Source of the DNA: Sagittula sp. P11
GTDB taxonomy: Bacteria > Pseudomonadota > Alphaproteobacteria > Rhodobacterales > Rhodobacteraceae
NCBI RefSeq assembly: GCF_002814095.1
Contig: NZ_CP021915.1
Coordinates: 209,586-273,585, forward strand
DNA: 64,000 nt
Direction of reading: 5' to 3'
The notes below the pieces were generated by a model that did no database searches, was not told where the DNA came from, and saw only the letters and a program-made list of their open reading frames with translations. This document shows positions 8,985-18,759 of this stretch, piece after piece. Positions within the stretch are counted from its first letter, which is position 1. Each line of letters begins with the position of its first letter. A program made the translations under genes and the position numbers.

Positions 8985-8985
<1 letters not shown>
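8059..8985 (-). CDS. etfA: Electron transfer flavoprotein alpha subunit
   Basis: A 308-residue EtfA. The N-terminal domain begins [15 protein letters not shown]; the C-terminal FAD domain carries [34 protein letters not shown] and [19 protein letters not shown], the flavin-binding signature. With EtfB it accepts electrons from acyl-CoA dehydrogenases and passes them to ETF-quinone oxidoreductase. A GTG one codon upstream is possible, but the ATG at 8985 overlaps the etfB stop as TGATG, which suggests coupling. It is the last gene of the long operon and is followed by a strong terminator. Being inside a catabolic operon, it may be a pathway-dedicated ETF, with another copy elsewhere. Confidence 0.96.
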
Positions 8986-9743
<758 letters not shown>

Positions 9744-9785
9744 TGGCGTGGTCTCCTTGAGTTTTGCGATAAGGTTTCAACCGAG

Positions 9786-10568
9786 CTAACGGTCTTTGAA
9801 TTCTGGAGCTCTTTTTTCCGAAAACGCTTTCATCGCCTCGGGAAAGTCATGCGCGCACAGCAAAACGCTTTGGGCATCGCGCTCGATATCCAGCGCCTCG
9901 AGATAGCTGCACTCGGCTGCGGCGCGCATCACACGCTTGGCGGTCTGAACGCCAAACATCGGGTGCGTTGCAATCTCGCGGGCAATTTCCAACGCCCGTA
10001 CCTCGACCTGGTTGGCCGGCACGCATTCTTCGACAACGCGCAGGTCCCTAGCGGTGCGCCCGTCGATTTCACGGCCCGTGAGCACAAGCATCCGGGCCAC
10101 GCCCGCACCGGCGCGCTGCTGAAGCAGCCAGCTTGATCCCGTGTCGGGACAACCGCCGACGCGTGCAAATACTTCGCACAGCCGGGCATCTTCGGCGGCA
10201 ACGACAATGTCCGCCGACAAGGCCAGGCTGAGGCCCGCGCCAAAAGCCACGCCGCATACCGCAGAAATCAGAGGTTTGCGAAACAGATAGGCCGCGCGTC
10301 CGCCATCGTGAACCAGGTCCACCATTTCCGACGTCGCCCGCGCGCCTTTGGCGATCTCGGACTGAAACCCGACAAGATCGCCGCCGCTGCTGAAATGATC
10401 GCCGCCGGTCATGACAACGGCACGGATCGTAGCGTCCCGTTCGGCTTCGCGCAGGAGCGCCACCAGTTCTTCGACGAACCCGATGCTGTAAGGGTTGCGT
10501 TTTGTCGGCTGAAGAAAACGCAGGATTCCGACAGGGCCTTCCCTGTCCAGGCGAATAAGCTCAGTCAT
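9786..10568 (-). CDS. Enoyl-CoA hydratase/isomerase family protein
   Basis: A 260-residue crotonase. The oxyanion-hole segments are present: FSSGGDLVGF and ISAVCGVAFGAGLSLALSADIVVA. The catalytic region reads VFARVGGCPDTGSSWLL: the first catalytic Glu of hydratases is absent, and an Asp (CPDTG) sits at the second position, as in PaaG/PaaJ-type isomerases (VPDAGG). Isomerisation of a double bond, or another crotonase reaction, is therefore likelier than simple hydration. It lies between the second crotonase and etfB in the same operon. Confidence 0.88.
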   Translation of the reverse strand: MTELIRLDREGPVGILRFLQPTKRNPYSIGFVEELVALLREAERDATIRAVVMTGGDHFSSGGDLVGFQSEIAKGARATSEMVDLVHDGGRAAYLFRKPLISAVCGVAFGAGLSLALSADIVVAAEDARLCEVFARVGGCPDTGSSWLLQQRAGAGVARMLVLTGREIDGRTARDLRVVEECVPANQVEVRALEIAREIATHPMFGVQTAKRVMRAAAECSYLEALDIERDAQSVLLCAHDFPEAMKAFSEKRAPEFKDR

Positions 10569-10579
10569 TCAAGTCTCCA

Positions 10580-11356
10580 TCAGGTCCCGGTCCAGACGGG
10601 TGCTCGCTTTTCAGCAAAGGCCTTTGGGCCTTCAATCGCGTCGTTGCTGGCGTAAACCACCTCGTGCAGGCGCTTGCCCTCTTTCAGGCCACCCGCACAG
10701 CCCAGGTCCATGGTCGCGCGAACGCCGCCTTTGGCCGCAATCACCGAAAGCGGGGCCGCGCTGGCAATGCGTTTGGCAAGGTCGAAGGCCCGTGCGCGGA
10801 CAGCATCGGGAGTGTCTTCGATATAGTTGGTGAACCCGTATTCGTGCAGGCGCTCGATCGGCATCAAATCGCCGGTCAGAACAATTTCCATAAGGATGGG
10901 CTGCGGCAGCATGGACAATGCTGGCGATGCCCAAGGCGATCCACGACCGATCTTTACTTCGGTAATGCCGACCTTGGTTCCCTTGAGACCGACCCTCAGA
11001 TCGCAATTCAGCGTCAGCATCATTCCGCCCGCCATCAGCGACCCCGTCATCGCCGCGATGATCGGTTTTTTGCAGGCGCGCATGGTCTCGTGAAACGGGT
11101 CGCGCATCTTGGTCAGAATATCGACGCCCTCGTCGCGTGCGATTTGTGTAGCTTCCTTCAGATCCAATCCGGCGCTGAAAACGCCGCAATCGGCCGACGT
11201 CAGAATGGCCACGCGAACGCTGTCGTCCGCCTCGATCTTCTCCCAGGCGTCGGTCAGCCCGTTCGTCGCCGCCACAGAAAGCGCGTTCTTGCGTTCTGGC
11301 CGGTTGATACAGACGGTCGCAATGCCATCTTCAATCTTCACGTTAATGGGACTCAT
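10580..11356 (-). CDS. Enoyl-CoA hydratase/isomerase family protein (second)
   Basis: A 258-residue crotonase with RPERKNALSVAATNGL at the N-terminus and the oxyanion segments VFSAGLDLKEAT and IIAAMTGSLMAGGMMLTLNCDLRV. VGITEVKIGRGSPWASPALS carries a Glu near the first catalytic position, but the second Glu position is not clearly retained. The C-terminus EGPKAFAEKRAPVWTG is normal for the family. It ends 12 bases before the next crotonase, and its start follows a hairpin after the binding-protein gene. The two crotonases probably catalyse successive or alternative double-bond steps. Confidence 0.88.
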   Translation of the reverse strand: MSPINVKIEDGIATVCINRPERKNALSVAATNGLTDAWEKIEADDSVRVAILTSADCGVFSAGLDLKEATQIARDEGVDILTKMRDPFHETMRACKKPIIAAMTGSLMAGGMMLTLNCDLRVGLKGTKVGITEVKIGRGSPWASPALSMLPQPILMEIVLTGDLMPIERLHEYGFTNYIEDTPDAVRARAFDLAKRIASAAPLSVIAAKGGVRATMDLGCAGGLKEGKRLHEVVYASNDAIEGPKAFAEKRAPVWTGT

Positions 11357-11395
11357 GATACCTGCTTCGTTTCTCTGAACAACTTGGGTGCGTAA

Positions 11396-11429
11396 AGCTT
11401 CCCCGCGATATGTTTACCGCGGGGAAGCT
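11396..11429 (-). promoter_or_regulatory. Intercistronic hairpin below the binding-protein genes
   Basis: AGCTTCCCCGCG (11396-11407) pairs perfectly with CGCGGGGAAGCT (11418-11429) around a ten-base loop, directly after the binding-protein stop (11435). No T run follows on the minus strand, so it looks like an mRNA-stabilising or partial-attenuation hairpin that would raise binding protein over the downstream enzymes. Confidence 0.7.
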
Positions 11430-11434
11430 GTGTC

Positions 11435-12685
11435 CTACTCGACTTTGAAAGTCGCGGAGCTGTGCTTGATGACATCCCACACAACGTCGAGATAGTCGGC
11501 GCTCCAGTCGGTCTGCGGAACCCAGGTTTCGCCATTCCACTGCTCGACCCGAGTCTTGCCACCACCACCATGATCTTTGTCGGTCACTGTAACCGGGGCC
11601 ATGGTGCCGTTTCCATCGAAGTTCTCGATCGATTCATAGGCATTCTTCATGCTTTCCGGTGTGATCGGCCAACCGTTTTCGGCAATCGCGATACGCGCGG
11701 CTTCAAAACCGACCGAATAAATCGCCATACCCATGTTATAGTACACGTCTCGCACCAGATTCTCGGGTCCGCTGCCCTTGCCATTGGCATAGTAGGTTTC
11801 CAGCATCGTCTTGACGATCGGAACTTCCTGGCCACCGGCCACGTTGGTTCCGCGCAAAATGCCTTTTGCCTCTTGTGCGCCAATGTTGGCGATATCGACC
11901 TCGTTGAGCCAGTTGACCGACAGGTAACGGTCGATCGGGAACCGGTTGCGGCGCATTTCCTTCGAGGCAACCACATGCCCGCCAGCCAGAAGCCAGCTGA
12001 TCACGTAATCTGGCTTATCACGGCGGATATTGCTCCAGGCACCGGCCTGATCCGAACCGGGAAGCGGCACGGGATAAAGCTCCAGTTCGAACCCTTCCTT
12101 CTCGGAAAGCGTTTTCAGGATCTCGATTGGTTCCTGACCGAAGGGATAATCCAGATAGATGAACCCGATCTTCGCCTTGCTCAGGTCACCGCCCATCTGG
12201 CCCTTGATGAAGGCAACGTTATTTGCCGCCTGCTGCCAGTACGTCGGACCGACCGGGAAAACCCATTCGAACACTTCCCCGTCAACTGCATCGCCACGGC
12301 CAACGAAGGACTGCATCAGAACGTTGCCGTCCTTCATGGCACGCGGCAGAACCGCGTTCGTGACCGGCGTGGACAGAAAATTGAATAGGAACACACCTTC
12401 GCGCTTGAGCTGCTCATAGCATTCCACACCGCGCTGCGGTTCGTTGCCGTGATCGCGAACGATGATTTCTACCGGATGCCCTTCGATACCGCCATTTTCG
12501 TTGGTGTACATCGCCAGATCCTGGGCGGCCTGAGCCACCTGCGGCGAAATGAAAGTGTAGGATTTGCTAAGGTCGAAGCAGAGTCCGAAGCGGATCGGCT
12601 CCTTGTCCTGCGCTGCGGCCACAGTCGCGCTTGCTGCCAGCGCAGTAGCAAGGACTACTGCCTTAATGTGCTGTTTGACTTTCAT
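11435..12685 (-). CDS. Periplasmic substrate-binding protein of a Liv-type ABC transporter (copy 2)
   Basis: A 416-residue LivK/Peripla_BP_6-type protein. Residues 1-25 form a Sec signal peptide (MKVKQHIKAVVLATALAASA, cleavage near VAAAQD). The mature part has IRFGLCFDLSKSYTFISPQ, EIIVRDHGNEPQRGVECYEQL, FLSTPVTNAVLPRAMKDGN and KIGFIYLDYPFGQEPIEIL. It shares long identical stretches with the neighbouring gene 12783-14021, so the pair arose by tandem duplication. This subclass is common beside acyl-CoA ligase/LivFGHM modules and probably binds a carboxylic acid rather than an amino acid, but the ligand is unknown. Confidence 0.92.
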   Translation of the reverse strand: MKVKQHIKAVVLATALAASATVAAAQDKEPIRFGLCFDLSKSYTFISPQVAQAAQDLAMYTNENGGIEGHPVEIIVRDHGNEPQRGVECYEQLKREGVFLFNFLSTPVTNAVLPRAMKDGNVLMQSFVGRGDAVDGEVFEWVFPVGPTYWQQAANNVAFIKGQMGGDLSKAKIGFIYLDYPFGQEPIEILKTLSEKEGFELELYPVPLPGSDQAGAWSNIRRDKPDYVISWLLAGGHVVASKEMRRNRFPIDRYLSVNWLNEVDIANIGAQEAKGILRGTNVAGGQEVPIVKTMLETYYANGKGSGPENLVRDVYYNMGMAIYSVGFEAARIAIAENGWPITPESMKNAYESIENFDGNGTMAPVTVTDKDHGGGGKTRVEQWNGETWVPQTDWSADYLDVVWDVIKHSSATFKVE

Positions 12686-12782
12686 GTTTTCTCTCTCCCG
12701 TTGGTTTGGTTTGGGGCGGTGATACCGTTTCGTAAACGCCGCTGCCGCCCCGCGTAGCGTCGCCCTTCCTGCTACCAGTCTT

Positions 12783-14021
12783 TCACTGCTCGTATTGTGA
12801 CGAACTTTCTTTCACCACGTCCCACACGACGTCCGTGTACTCAGAGATCCAGTCGGTTTGCGGCACCCAAGTCTCCCCGTCCCACATCTCGATCCGGGTC
12901 TTGCCACCGCCGCCATGATCTTCGGCCGTCACCGTAATGGGGGCCATCAGCCCGTTCGCGTCGAATCCCTCAAGCGACTCCAGTCCCGCTTTGTAGGACT
13001 TTGCGGTAATCGGAAGGCCTTCGAGTTCTGCCGCCTTGCGCGCGGCTTCGAACATGATTGAATACATGGCCAGACCGGTGTTGTAGAAAACGTCCTGGGT
13101 CTTCTCAATCGGGCCCGAACCCTCGCCCTTGTCGTAGAGCTCGGTCATGATCTCCTGATACAGCGCGACGTCCTGACCGCCCACAACATTGGTACCGCGC
13201 TTGATACCCTTGGCGGCCTCGTCGCCAATATTGGCGATATCGACTTCGTTCAGCCAGTTGACGGAAATGTATTTGTCCATCGGGATGCGATTGCGCTGCA
13301 TTTCCTTCGACGCAACCACATGCGCACCGCCAAGCATCCAGACAATCACATGATCTGGGTTGTCCCGGCGCACCTTGGACCACACACCGGCCTGGTCACT
13401 GCCAGGCAGTGGCACAGGGTAAAGCTCAAGCTTGAAACCCTCTTTTTCGGACAAGGTTTTGAGAATCTCGATCGGCTCCTGTCCGAAAGGATAATCGAAA
13501 TACACAAACCCCACCTTCACGTCCGACAAGTCGCCATCATGCAATTGCTTTATGTAGGCAACATCATTGGCCGCCTGTCCCCAATAGGTCGGTCCGATCG
13601 GATAGACCCATTCGAAAACGGTGCCGTCGACGGCATCGCCTCGGCCGACAAGCGACTGCATCAGGATACGCCCGTCTTCCATGGCCCGCGGCAGGATAGC
13701 CAGAGAGACCGGAGTGGACAGGGTATCGAAAACAAAGACGCCCTCGCGGCTGAGTTTCGAGTAGCACTCGATTCCGCGCTGCGGTTCGTTCCCGTGGTCA
13801 CGCACGATGACTTCGACCGGTTCCCCACCGATGCCGCCCTTCATGTTGATGAGCTTGGCAAGGTCCATCGCGGCCTGCGAAACCTGCGGCGTGGCAAAGG
13901 TATAGGCCTTGCTGAGATCGTAGCAGATGCCGATCTTGAATGGCTCGGCCAGCGCCTGGGTGCCGAACAGCGCCCCGCCAACCATTGAAAATACTGCCAG
14001 CGCTTTGGTAAGTCTCTTCAT
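12783..14021 (-). CDS. Periplasmic substrate-binding protein of a Liv-type ABC transporter (copy 1)
   Basis: A 412-residue paralogue of the next gene, with signal peptide MKRLTKALAVFSMVGGALFG ending near ALAEP. It shares FKIGICYDLSKAYTFATPQ, VEVIVRDHGNEPQRGIECYS and DYPFGQEPIEILKTLSEKEG with its partner. Differences cluster in the last third, where paralogues of this class vary in ligand contacts, so the two may bind related but different ligands. It lies 33 bases after livF and 97 bases before the second binding protein, all on one transcript. Confidence 0.92.
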   Translation of the reverse strand: MKRLTKALAVFSMVGGALFGTQALAEPFKIGICYDLSKAYTFATPQVSQAAMDLAKLINMKGGIGGEPVEVIVRDHGNEPQRGIECYSKLSREGVFVFDTLSTPVSLAILPRAMEDGRILMQSLVGRGDAVDGTVFEWVYPIGPTYWGQAANDVAYIKQLHDGDLSDVKVGFVYFDYPFGQEPIEILKTLSEKEGFKLELYPVPLPGSDQAGVWSKVRRDNPDHVIVWMLGGAHVVASKEMQRNRIPMDKYISVNWLNEVDIANIGDEAAKGIKRGTNVVGGQDVALYQEIMTELYDKGEGSGPIEKTQDVFYNTGLAMYSIMFEAARKAAELEGLPITAKSYKAGLESLEGFDANGLMAPITVTAEDHGGGGKTRIEMWDGETWVPQTDWISEYTDVVWDVVKESSSQYEQ

Positions 14022-14054
14022 TTTTTCCTCCCTGAACAGTTTTCGAATAGTACG

Positions 14055-14870
14055 TTAGCTCAGCCAACGTTTGCGTCGGCTGTAGTGCTTGACGTTGTGA
14101 AAATCGGTCTCTCCGCCGCCTAGATAGAACTCCTGAATGTCGGAGTTGGATTTGAGCGCCTCGGCCGTGCCGTGCATAACGACGCGGCCGTTTTCGATAA
14201 GATACCCTTGCGAAACGATCTCCAGAGCTGCCAGGGCGTTCTGTTCCACCAGCAGGACGGACAGGCCCTCATCCTTATTGATCTTTTGCAGGATGCCGAA
14301 GATTTCCTCGACCAGGAACGGAGCAAGCCCGAGGCTTGGTTCATCAAGCATCAAAAGCTTCGGCTGGGTCACGAGGGCCCGCCCAATGGCAAGCATCTGT
14401 TGCTCACCACCCGACAAATAGCCTGCTTGGGAATTTTTGCGTTCGGCAAGCCGTGGAAAATAGGCGTAAATCTTGTCCTTTTCCGCATTCAGCGTCGATC
14501 GGGACATTCCGCGCGGCGCGGCGGCGGTCAGGTTCTCGTCGGGGGTCAGATGTTCAAAGACCCGCCGCCCTTCGATGACATGACAGATGCCCATCTCGAC
14601 GCGTTTTTGCGCGGGCGCTTCGGTAATGTCCGTTCCCTGGAACGTTATCTCACCTCGGCTGATGCGTCCGCGCTCGGCCTTCAAAAGACCGCTGATCGCT
14701 TTCAACGTGGTACTTTTTCCAGCTCCGTTCGATCCCAAGAGTGCGATCATCTCGCCCTTTGGGACTTGGACCGAAACACCTTTGATCGCCAGTATTACAT
14801 TGTCGTACAGTACTTCGACGCTGTTCATGGATAGAATGTTCTGGGCTTCAACTTTTTCTTGCATCGGCAT
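14055..14870 (-). CDS. livF: Branched-chain-type ABC transporter ATPase (LivF family)
   Basis: A 271-residue ATPase with Walker A GSNGAGKST, signature LSGGEQQMLAIGRAL and Walker B LLMLDEPSLGLAP, then the H-region LLVEQNALAALEI. CHVIEGRRVFEHLTPDENL is the usual LivF Q-loop context. A short basic C-terminal tail (HYSRRKRWLS) extends past the family norm. It pairs with the LivG-type ATPase at 18752-19558 to drive LivHM. The ATG at 14870 follows AGGGGA and sits four bases after the livM stop. The symbol denotes family, not amino-acid specificity. Confidence 0.92.
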   Translation of the reverse strand: MPMQEKVEAQNILSMNSVEVLYDNVILAIKGVSVQVPKGEMIALLGSNGAGKSTTLKAISGLLKAERGRISRGEITFQGTDITEAPAQKRVEMGICHVIEGRRVFEHLTPDENLTAAAPRGMSRSTLNAEKDKIYAYFPRLAERKNSQAGYLSGGEQQMLAIGRALVTQPKLLMLDEPSLGLAPFLVEEIFGILQKINKDEGLSVLLVEQNALAALEIVSQGYLIENGRVVMHGTAEALKSNSDIQEFYLGGGETDFHNVKHYSRRKRWLS

Positions 14871-14874
14871 TCCC

Positions 14875-15948
14875 CTATTTCTTGAACTGATCGAAGGGCC
14901 AAACCATCAGATAGTCTCTGATGTTGCCGTAGAGTTTTCCCAAACCGAGTGGTTCGATCAGAAGGATAATGACGATCAGTGCGCCATAGACTGCGTTCGG
15001 GATGTGAGCGAGTGTTTCAACATCGATCTGCATGCCAAGCCCGTCACTCAGCGTGACGACGAGACCATTCACGATACCCGGAACAAGAAGGATCAGGGCA
15101 ACACCGAAATAGGAACCGATAATGCTGCCAAGGCCGCCAACAATCACCATCGCAAGAACCTGGATCGAAACGGCAACCGAGAATTGCTCGGGTGCGGCGA
15201 GAAAGAAAAAGGTGGCAACAAGCAACGCACCGCTGACGCCTGCGATGAACGAAGAAGTCGCGAATGCGAGGATTTTGTAGTAGAAACTGTTCACACCCAG
15301 GATCGCGGCCGCAAAGTCTTTTTCCCGGACAGCGACCAAGGCGCGACCGAGTCCAGTACGCTTGAGATTAAGCATGAAGATCGTCACCAACACACACCAG
15401 CCGAAGGCGACATAGTAGAAGCCAGTATCAGTGGTAATCTCTTGCCCGAGCAGCGCCAATGTCGGTGACTGGAGCGACGCGTGTGAGCCCCCCGAGATCG
15501 CCGGAGAGTGGGTCAGAACCCAGTCCATCACGAATTGCATCGCAAGAGTGGTAAGGGCGAGATACAGTCCCTTGACCCGCAAAGCGGCAAAAGCAAACAG
15601 GCTGCCGATCACGGATGACGTCAACCCGCCGATGATCAGGGCGAATTCCCACGGCACCCCGAAACGCGCGGCATGGATCGCCGAATAGGCGCCGACAGCC
15701 ATGACCGCGGCATAGCCCAGGTGAAGCTGCCCCGCCCAACCTGTCACCAGGTTCAGCCCCAAAGCGGCGGCCGTCCAGATCAGCCAGGGAAGCAAGTAGC
15801 TGTTCAGGTAAAGCGACGGAATGATGAACGGCGCGGCAAGACCGATCAGAAAGATGAATGCTGTCAGATTTCTGTCGGCAGGCACCTTGAAGATACGGCT
15901 GTCCGAAACGTAGTCGGCGTGATGGACGCCGGAAAGTCTGTAAAACAT
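14875..15948 (-). CDS. livM: Branched-chain-type ABC transporter permease (LivM family)
   Basis: A 357-residue membrane protein. After a short cytoplasmic start come hydrophobic segments (LTAFIFLIGLAAPFII, LLPWLIWTAAALGLNLVTG) and the LivM hallmark GWAGQLHLGYAAVMAVGAYS. The EAA-like loop is VAVREKDFAAAILGVN. The C-terminal part has AMVIVGGLGSIIGSYFGVA and LIVIILLIEPLGLGKLYG. It forms the channel with LivH, whose gene ends four bases upstream. Its substrate should match that of the two binding proteins. Confidence 0.92.
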   Translation of the reverse strand: MFYRLSGVHHADYVSDSRIFKVPADRNLTAFIFLIGLAAPFIIPSLYLNSYLLPWLIWTAAALGLNLVTGWAGQLHLGYAAVMAVGAYSAIHAARFGVPWEFALIIGGLTSSVIGSLFAFAALRVKGLYLALTTLAMQFVMDWVLTHSPAISGGSHASLQSPTLALLGQEITTDTGFYYVAFGWCVLVTIFMLNLKRTGLGRALVAVREKDFAAAILGVNSFYYKILAFATSSFIAGVSGALLVATFFFLAAPEQFSVAVSIQVLAMVIVGGLGSIIGSYFGVALILLVPGIVNGLVVTLSDGLGMQIDVETLAHIPNAVYGALIVIILLIEPLGLGKLYGNIRDYLMVWPFDQFKK

Positions 15949-15951
15949 CCC

Positions 15952-16839
15952 TTACACCCTTTCGATGTCGTGACGACCGAATAGTCCGTGCGGACGGATC
16001 ATGACCGTGAGAATGAGCACGGCAGCGACGATAAGCTCACGGCTTCCGCCTCCGACAAGCGGATCGAGGAAATCAGCGCCAATGTTTTCGACGACACCTA
16101 GGATGATGCCTGCGATTACGGCGCCAAGGATACTGTCGAGACCACCGAGAACGGCAACCGTCAGTCCTTTGAGAAGCAACAGCGACAGCGCCTGATCGAC
16201 ACCCTGAATCTCACCCCAGATGACGCCAGCGGCGACGGCAACAACGGATGCCAATGCCCAGGACAACCCAACGCCGCGCTCAACCGAGATACCTACCGAC
16301 CACGAAGCCATGTAATCATCCGCGATCGCCCGCAACTTGATCCCGGTCCGGGTTCGGAAAAACAGCATGAATGCGACAAACAAGGCGAGCGCAACACCGG
16401 CACCAACCAGATGGATGCGGCTGATGAAGATGTCGCCCAAAAACAGTGGATCATAGCTGACGCCCAACTCCATCGAACGTGACGTCCCGCCCCAAATCGC
16501 AAGCGTTGTACCCCGCAGGAAAATGTCGAGGCCGAGTGTCAGCATCAAGATCATGACGACCGGCCGACCTGCGAGACGGCGCAGAGCAACACGCTCAATG
16601 CCGAACCCAAGGCCGAACATGACAACCGCAGCCAGAGGGATGGCCAGCCACAAGGGTAAACCCACATCGCGCGCCAGCGCCAAGACCACATAGGCCCCGA
16701 CCATGGTCAACCCGCCCTGCGCCAGATTGGGCACCGAAGATGCCTTGTAAATCAGCACAAGGCCGATGGCGAATAGCGAATACAGCAGACCCGTCAAGGC
16801 TCCGTTGATCGCAAGCTCTGATAGAAAGACCCAGTCCAT
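15952..16839 (-). CDS. livH: Branched-chain-type ABC transporter permease (LivH family)
   Basis: A 295-residue inner-membrane permease with LivH landmarks: INGALTGLLYSLFAIGLVLI, VPNLAQGGLTMVGAYV, FGIERVALRRLAGRP, IGISVERG-type loop (VGISVERGVGLSWALA), GGLDSILGAVIAGIILGVVE and the C-terminal LILTVMIRPHGLFGRHDIERV. Its ATG directly abuts the stop of the acyl-CoA synthetase gene (TAA at 16840), so transport and CoA activation are translated together. Confidence 0.92.
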   Translation of the reverse strand: MDWVFLSELAINGALTGLLYSLFAIGLVLIYKASSVPNLAQGGLTMVGAYVVLALARDVGLPLWLAIPLAAVVMFGLGFGIERVALRRLAGRPVVMILMLTLGLDIFLRGTTLAIWGGTSRSMELGVSYDPLFLGDIFISRIHLVGAGVALALFVAFMLFFRTRTGIKLRAIADDYMASWSVGISVERGVGLSWALASVVAVAAGVIWGEIQGVDQALSLLLLKGLTVAVLGGLDSILGAVIAGIILGVVENIGADFLDPLVGGGSRELIVAAVLILTVMIRPHGLFGRHDIERV

Positions 16840-18759
16840 TTATACCTCCCTGATGGGAAGGCTTCTTTCGACCTTCCCTACTTCCCCGGTCTCGTAAGTC
16901 ACCTGCGCGCTTACATGGACCTCTTTTGAACCGTCGTAGAGCGCCGCGATCACGTCGGCATAGCGTTCCTGAACGACCTTCCTCCGCAGTTTTCGTGTCC
17001 GTGTGATTTCACCATCGTCCGGGTCGAATTCTTTCGGCAGACTGACAAAGCGTTGCAGGCGCAATGGCTCGGTGACGGCCTTGTTGACCCGTTGGAACGC
17101 CTCGCGAAGCAACGTCGCGACCTCTTCACGCTGAGAAAGATCGGCATATGACACGTAAGGTACGCCGTTCACTTCGGCCCAGTGCCCCACGGCCTCGAAA
17201 TCCACGCAGACCATCGCCGTCAGTTCCTTCAGCCCGGCGCCAATCACGGCCGCATCCTTGATATACGGGCTGAATTTCAACCGGTTCTCGATGTAGTTTG
17301 GAACGTAACGTTCACCGTCGGCGGTGTGCATGACCTCGGAGACACGGCCCAGAACAACCAGGTGTCCGTCGTCTTCCAGATAGCCGGCATCGCCGGTATG
17401 CAGCCACCCGCCCTCAAGCGCTTCGGCGGTCGCTTCGGGTTTGTTGAAATACCCTTCGAACACGCTGTCCGAGCGCACCAAGATCTCCCCGTCCTCGGCG
17501 ATGGTCACCTCGACGCCGGGCGCGGGTTTGCCAACCGTATGAAGGCGCACTTCACCCGGAGACTGAATTGCATTGATCGCGCTGTTTTCGGTTTGGCCGT
17601 AGAGTTGGCGCAATTTGATTCCCAAGGCTCGGTAGAAAACAAAGGTGTCTTCGCCGATCGCTTCGCCGCCGGTGAACGCGTTCTTGAGGCGGCTCATTCC
17701 GAACTGGTCCTTGATCGGACCGAAAACAATTGCCTCACCCAAAAGTCGGCCCAAAGGCTCCAATATACCACCGCTTTTTCCGTTCAGCTTGCGTGTCTCA
17801 GCGGCGATGGCCCGATCCATGAAGAAATGATACAGCCATTTCTTGAAAGGGGTCGAATTCTCGATACCCACCTGGATTGTCGTCAGCATTTGGTCCCAGC
17901 TTCTCGGCGCCGCCAGATAGAAGGTCGGAGCGATCTCGCGCATGTCGCGCACGACCGTTTCCTGGCGCTCAGGCACATTCACGGTGAAACGCCAAAGGAG
18001 TGCCGCGGCAACGGTTATGGCGTAGTCTCCCACCCAGGCCATCGGCAAGTACGCGAGGATCTCCTCATTTTCGTCGAAGGCACCCGCCGCATGTCCATTC
18101 CGAGCAGCAGCAAGAACGTTCTTCTGACTCAGTACGATGCCCTTCGGCGCGCCCGTCGTTCCGGAGGAGTGCAGAAAAATGGCCGGATCTTCCGGCTTCG
18201 CACGACTAAGCAGTTCCTCACGCAGGCCCGGGGTTTCGTTCAGATCGTGCTGACCAACTTCGATCAGGTGATCCCAGGACATCAGCCCTTCAACCTCGTA
18301 GAAGCCAAGACCGCGCGCTTCATCATAAATGATGTGGTCGATGCCCTCGGCGCCGGCGTCCTTCAGTTCCAGGATCTTGTCAACCTGTTCCTGATCTTCC
18401 GCAATAGCCGCGACGATCTCCACTTCGCCAAGAAAGTGCCGGAGTTCTTCGAGCGTCGCGCCGGGATAGGCAGGCATTGCATAGGCACCAAGCAACGAAA
18501 CAGCCAGCATGCCGCCATAGAGCCGCGCACGGTTATCGCCCAGAACAAGCACTGCTTTGCCAGGCTTCACGCCGATTTTTTCAAGCCCAGCCGCACAGGC
18601 CACCACCTCTTGGGCGTATTCCGCCCAGGTGGTTTCTTTCCATATCCCACGCTCTTTTTCGCGACGGGCGATATCCTTTCCGTGGAGCGACGCGTTCTTC
18701 GCCAGAAGTGCACCAATCGTTTCGCCGCCTGAAGACCGGTTCTTCGTAAAATCAGTCAT
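16840..18759 (-). CDS. AMP-forming acyl-CoA synthetase (long-chain/aryl acid type)
   Basis: A 639-residue ANL-superfamily ligase. Visible motifs: AIFLHSSGTTGAPKGIVLSQ (P-loop), LYGQTENSA (A5), GGWLHTGDAGYLEDDGHLVVLGR (A7-A8), and the C-terminal ITRTRKLRRKVV with the family Lys. It makes an acyl-AMP and then an acyl-CoA from a carboxylic acid. It sits between livG and livH and overlaps livG by eight bases; this arrangement is widespread in alpha- and betaproteobacteria and implies vectorial activation of the imported acid. Length and motifs fit long-chain or hydrophobic substrates; the actual acid is not readable. Confidence 0.92.
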   Translation of the reverse strand: MTDFTKNRSSGGETIGALLAKNASLHGKDIARREKERGIWKETTWAEYAQEVVACAAGLEKIGVKPGKAVLVLGDNRARLYGGMLAVSLLGAYAMPAYPGATLEELRHFLGEVEIVAAIAEDQEQVDKILELKDAGAEGIDHIIYDEARGLGFYEVEGLMSWDHLIEVGQHDLNETPGLREELLSRAKPEDPAIFLHSSGTTGAPKGIVLSQKNVLAAARNGHAAGAFDENEEILAYLPMAWVGDYAITVAAALLWRFTVNVPERQETVVRDMREIAPTFYLAAPRSWDQMLTTIQVGIENSTPFKKWLYHFFMDRAIAAETRKLNGKSGGILEPLGRLLGEAIVFGPIKDQFGMSRLKNAFTGGEAIGEDTFVFYRALGIKLRQLYGQTENSAINAIQSPGEVRLHTVGKPAPGVEVTIAEDGEILVRSDSVFEGYFNKPEATAEALEGGWLHTGDAGYLEDDGHLVVLGRVSEVMHTADGERYVPNYIENRLKFSPYIKDAAVIGAGLKELTAMVCVDFEAVGHWAEVNGVPYVSYADLSQREEVATLLREAFQRVNKAVTEPLRLQRFVSLPKEFDPDDGEITRTRKLRRKVVQERYADVIAALYDGSKEVHVSAQVTYETGEVGKVERSLPIREV

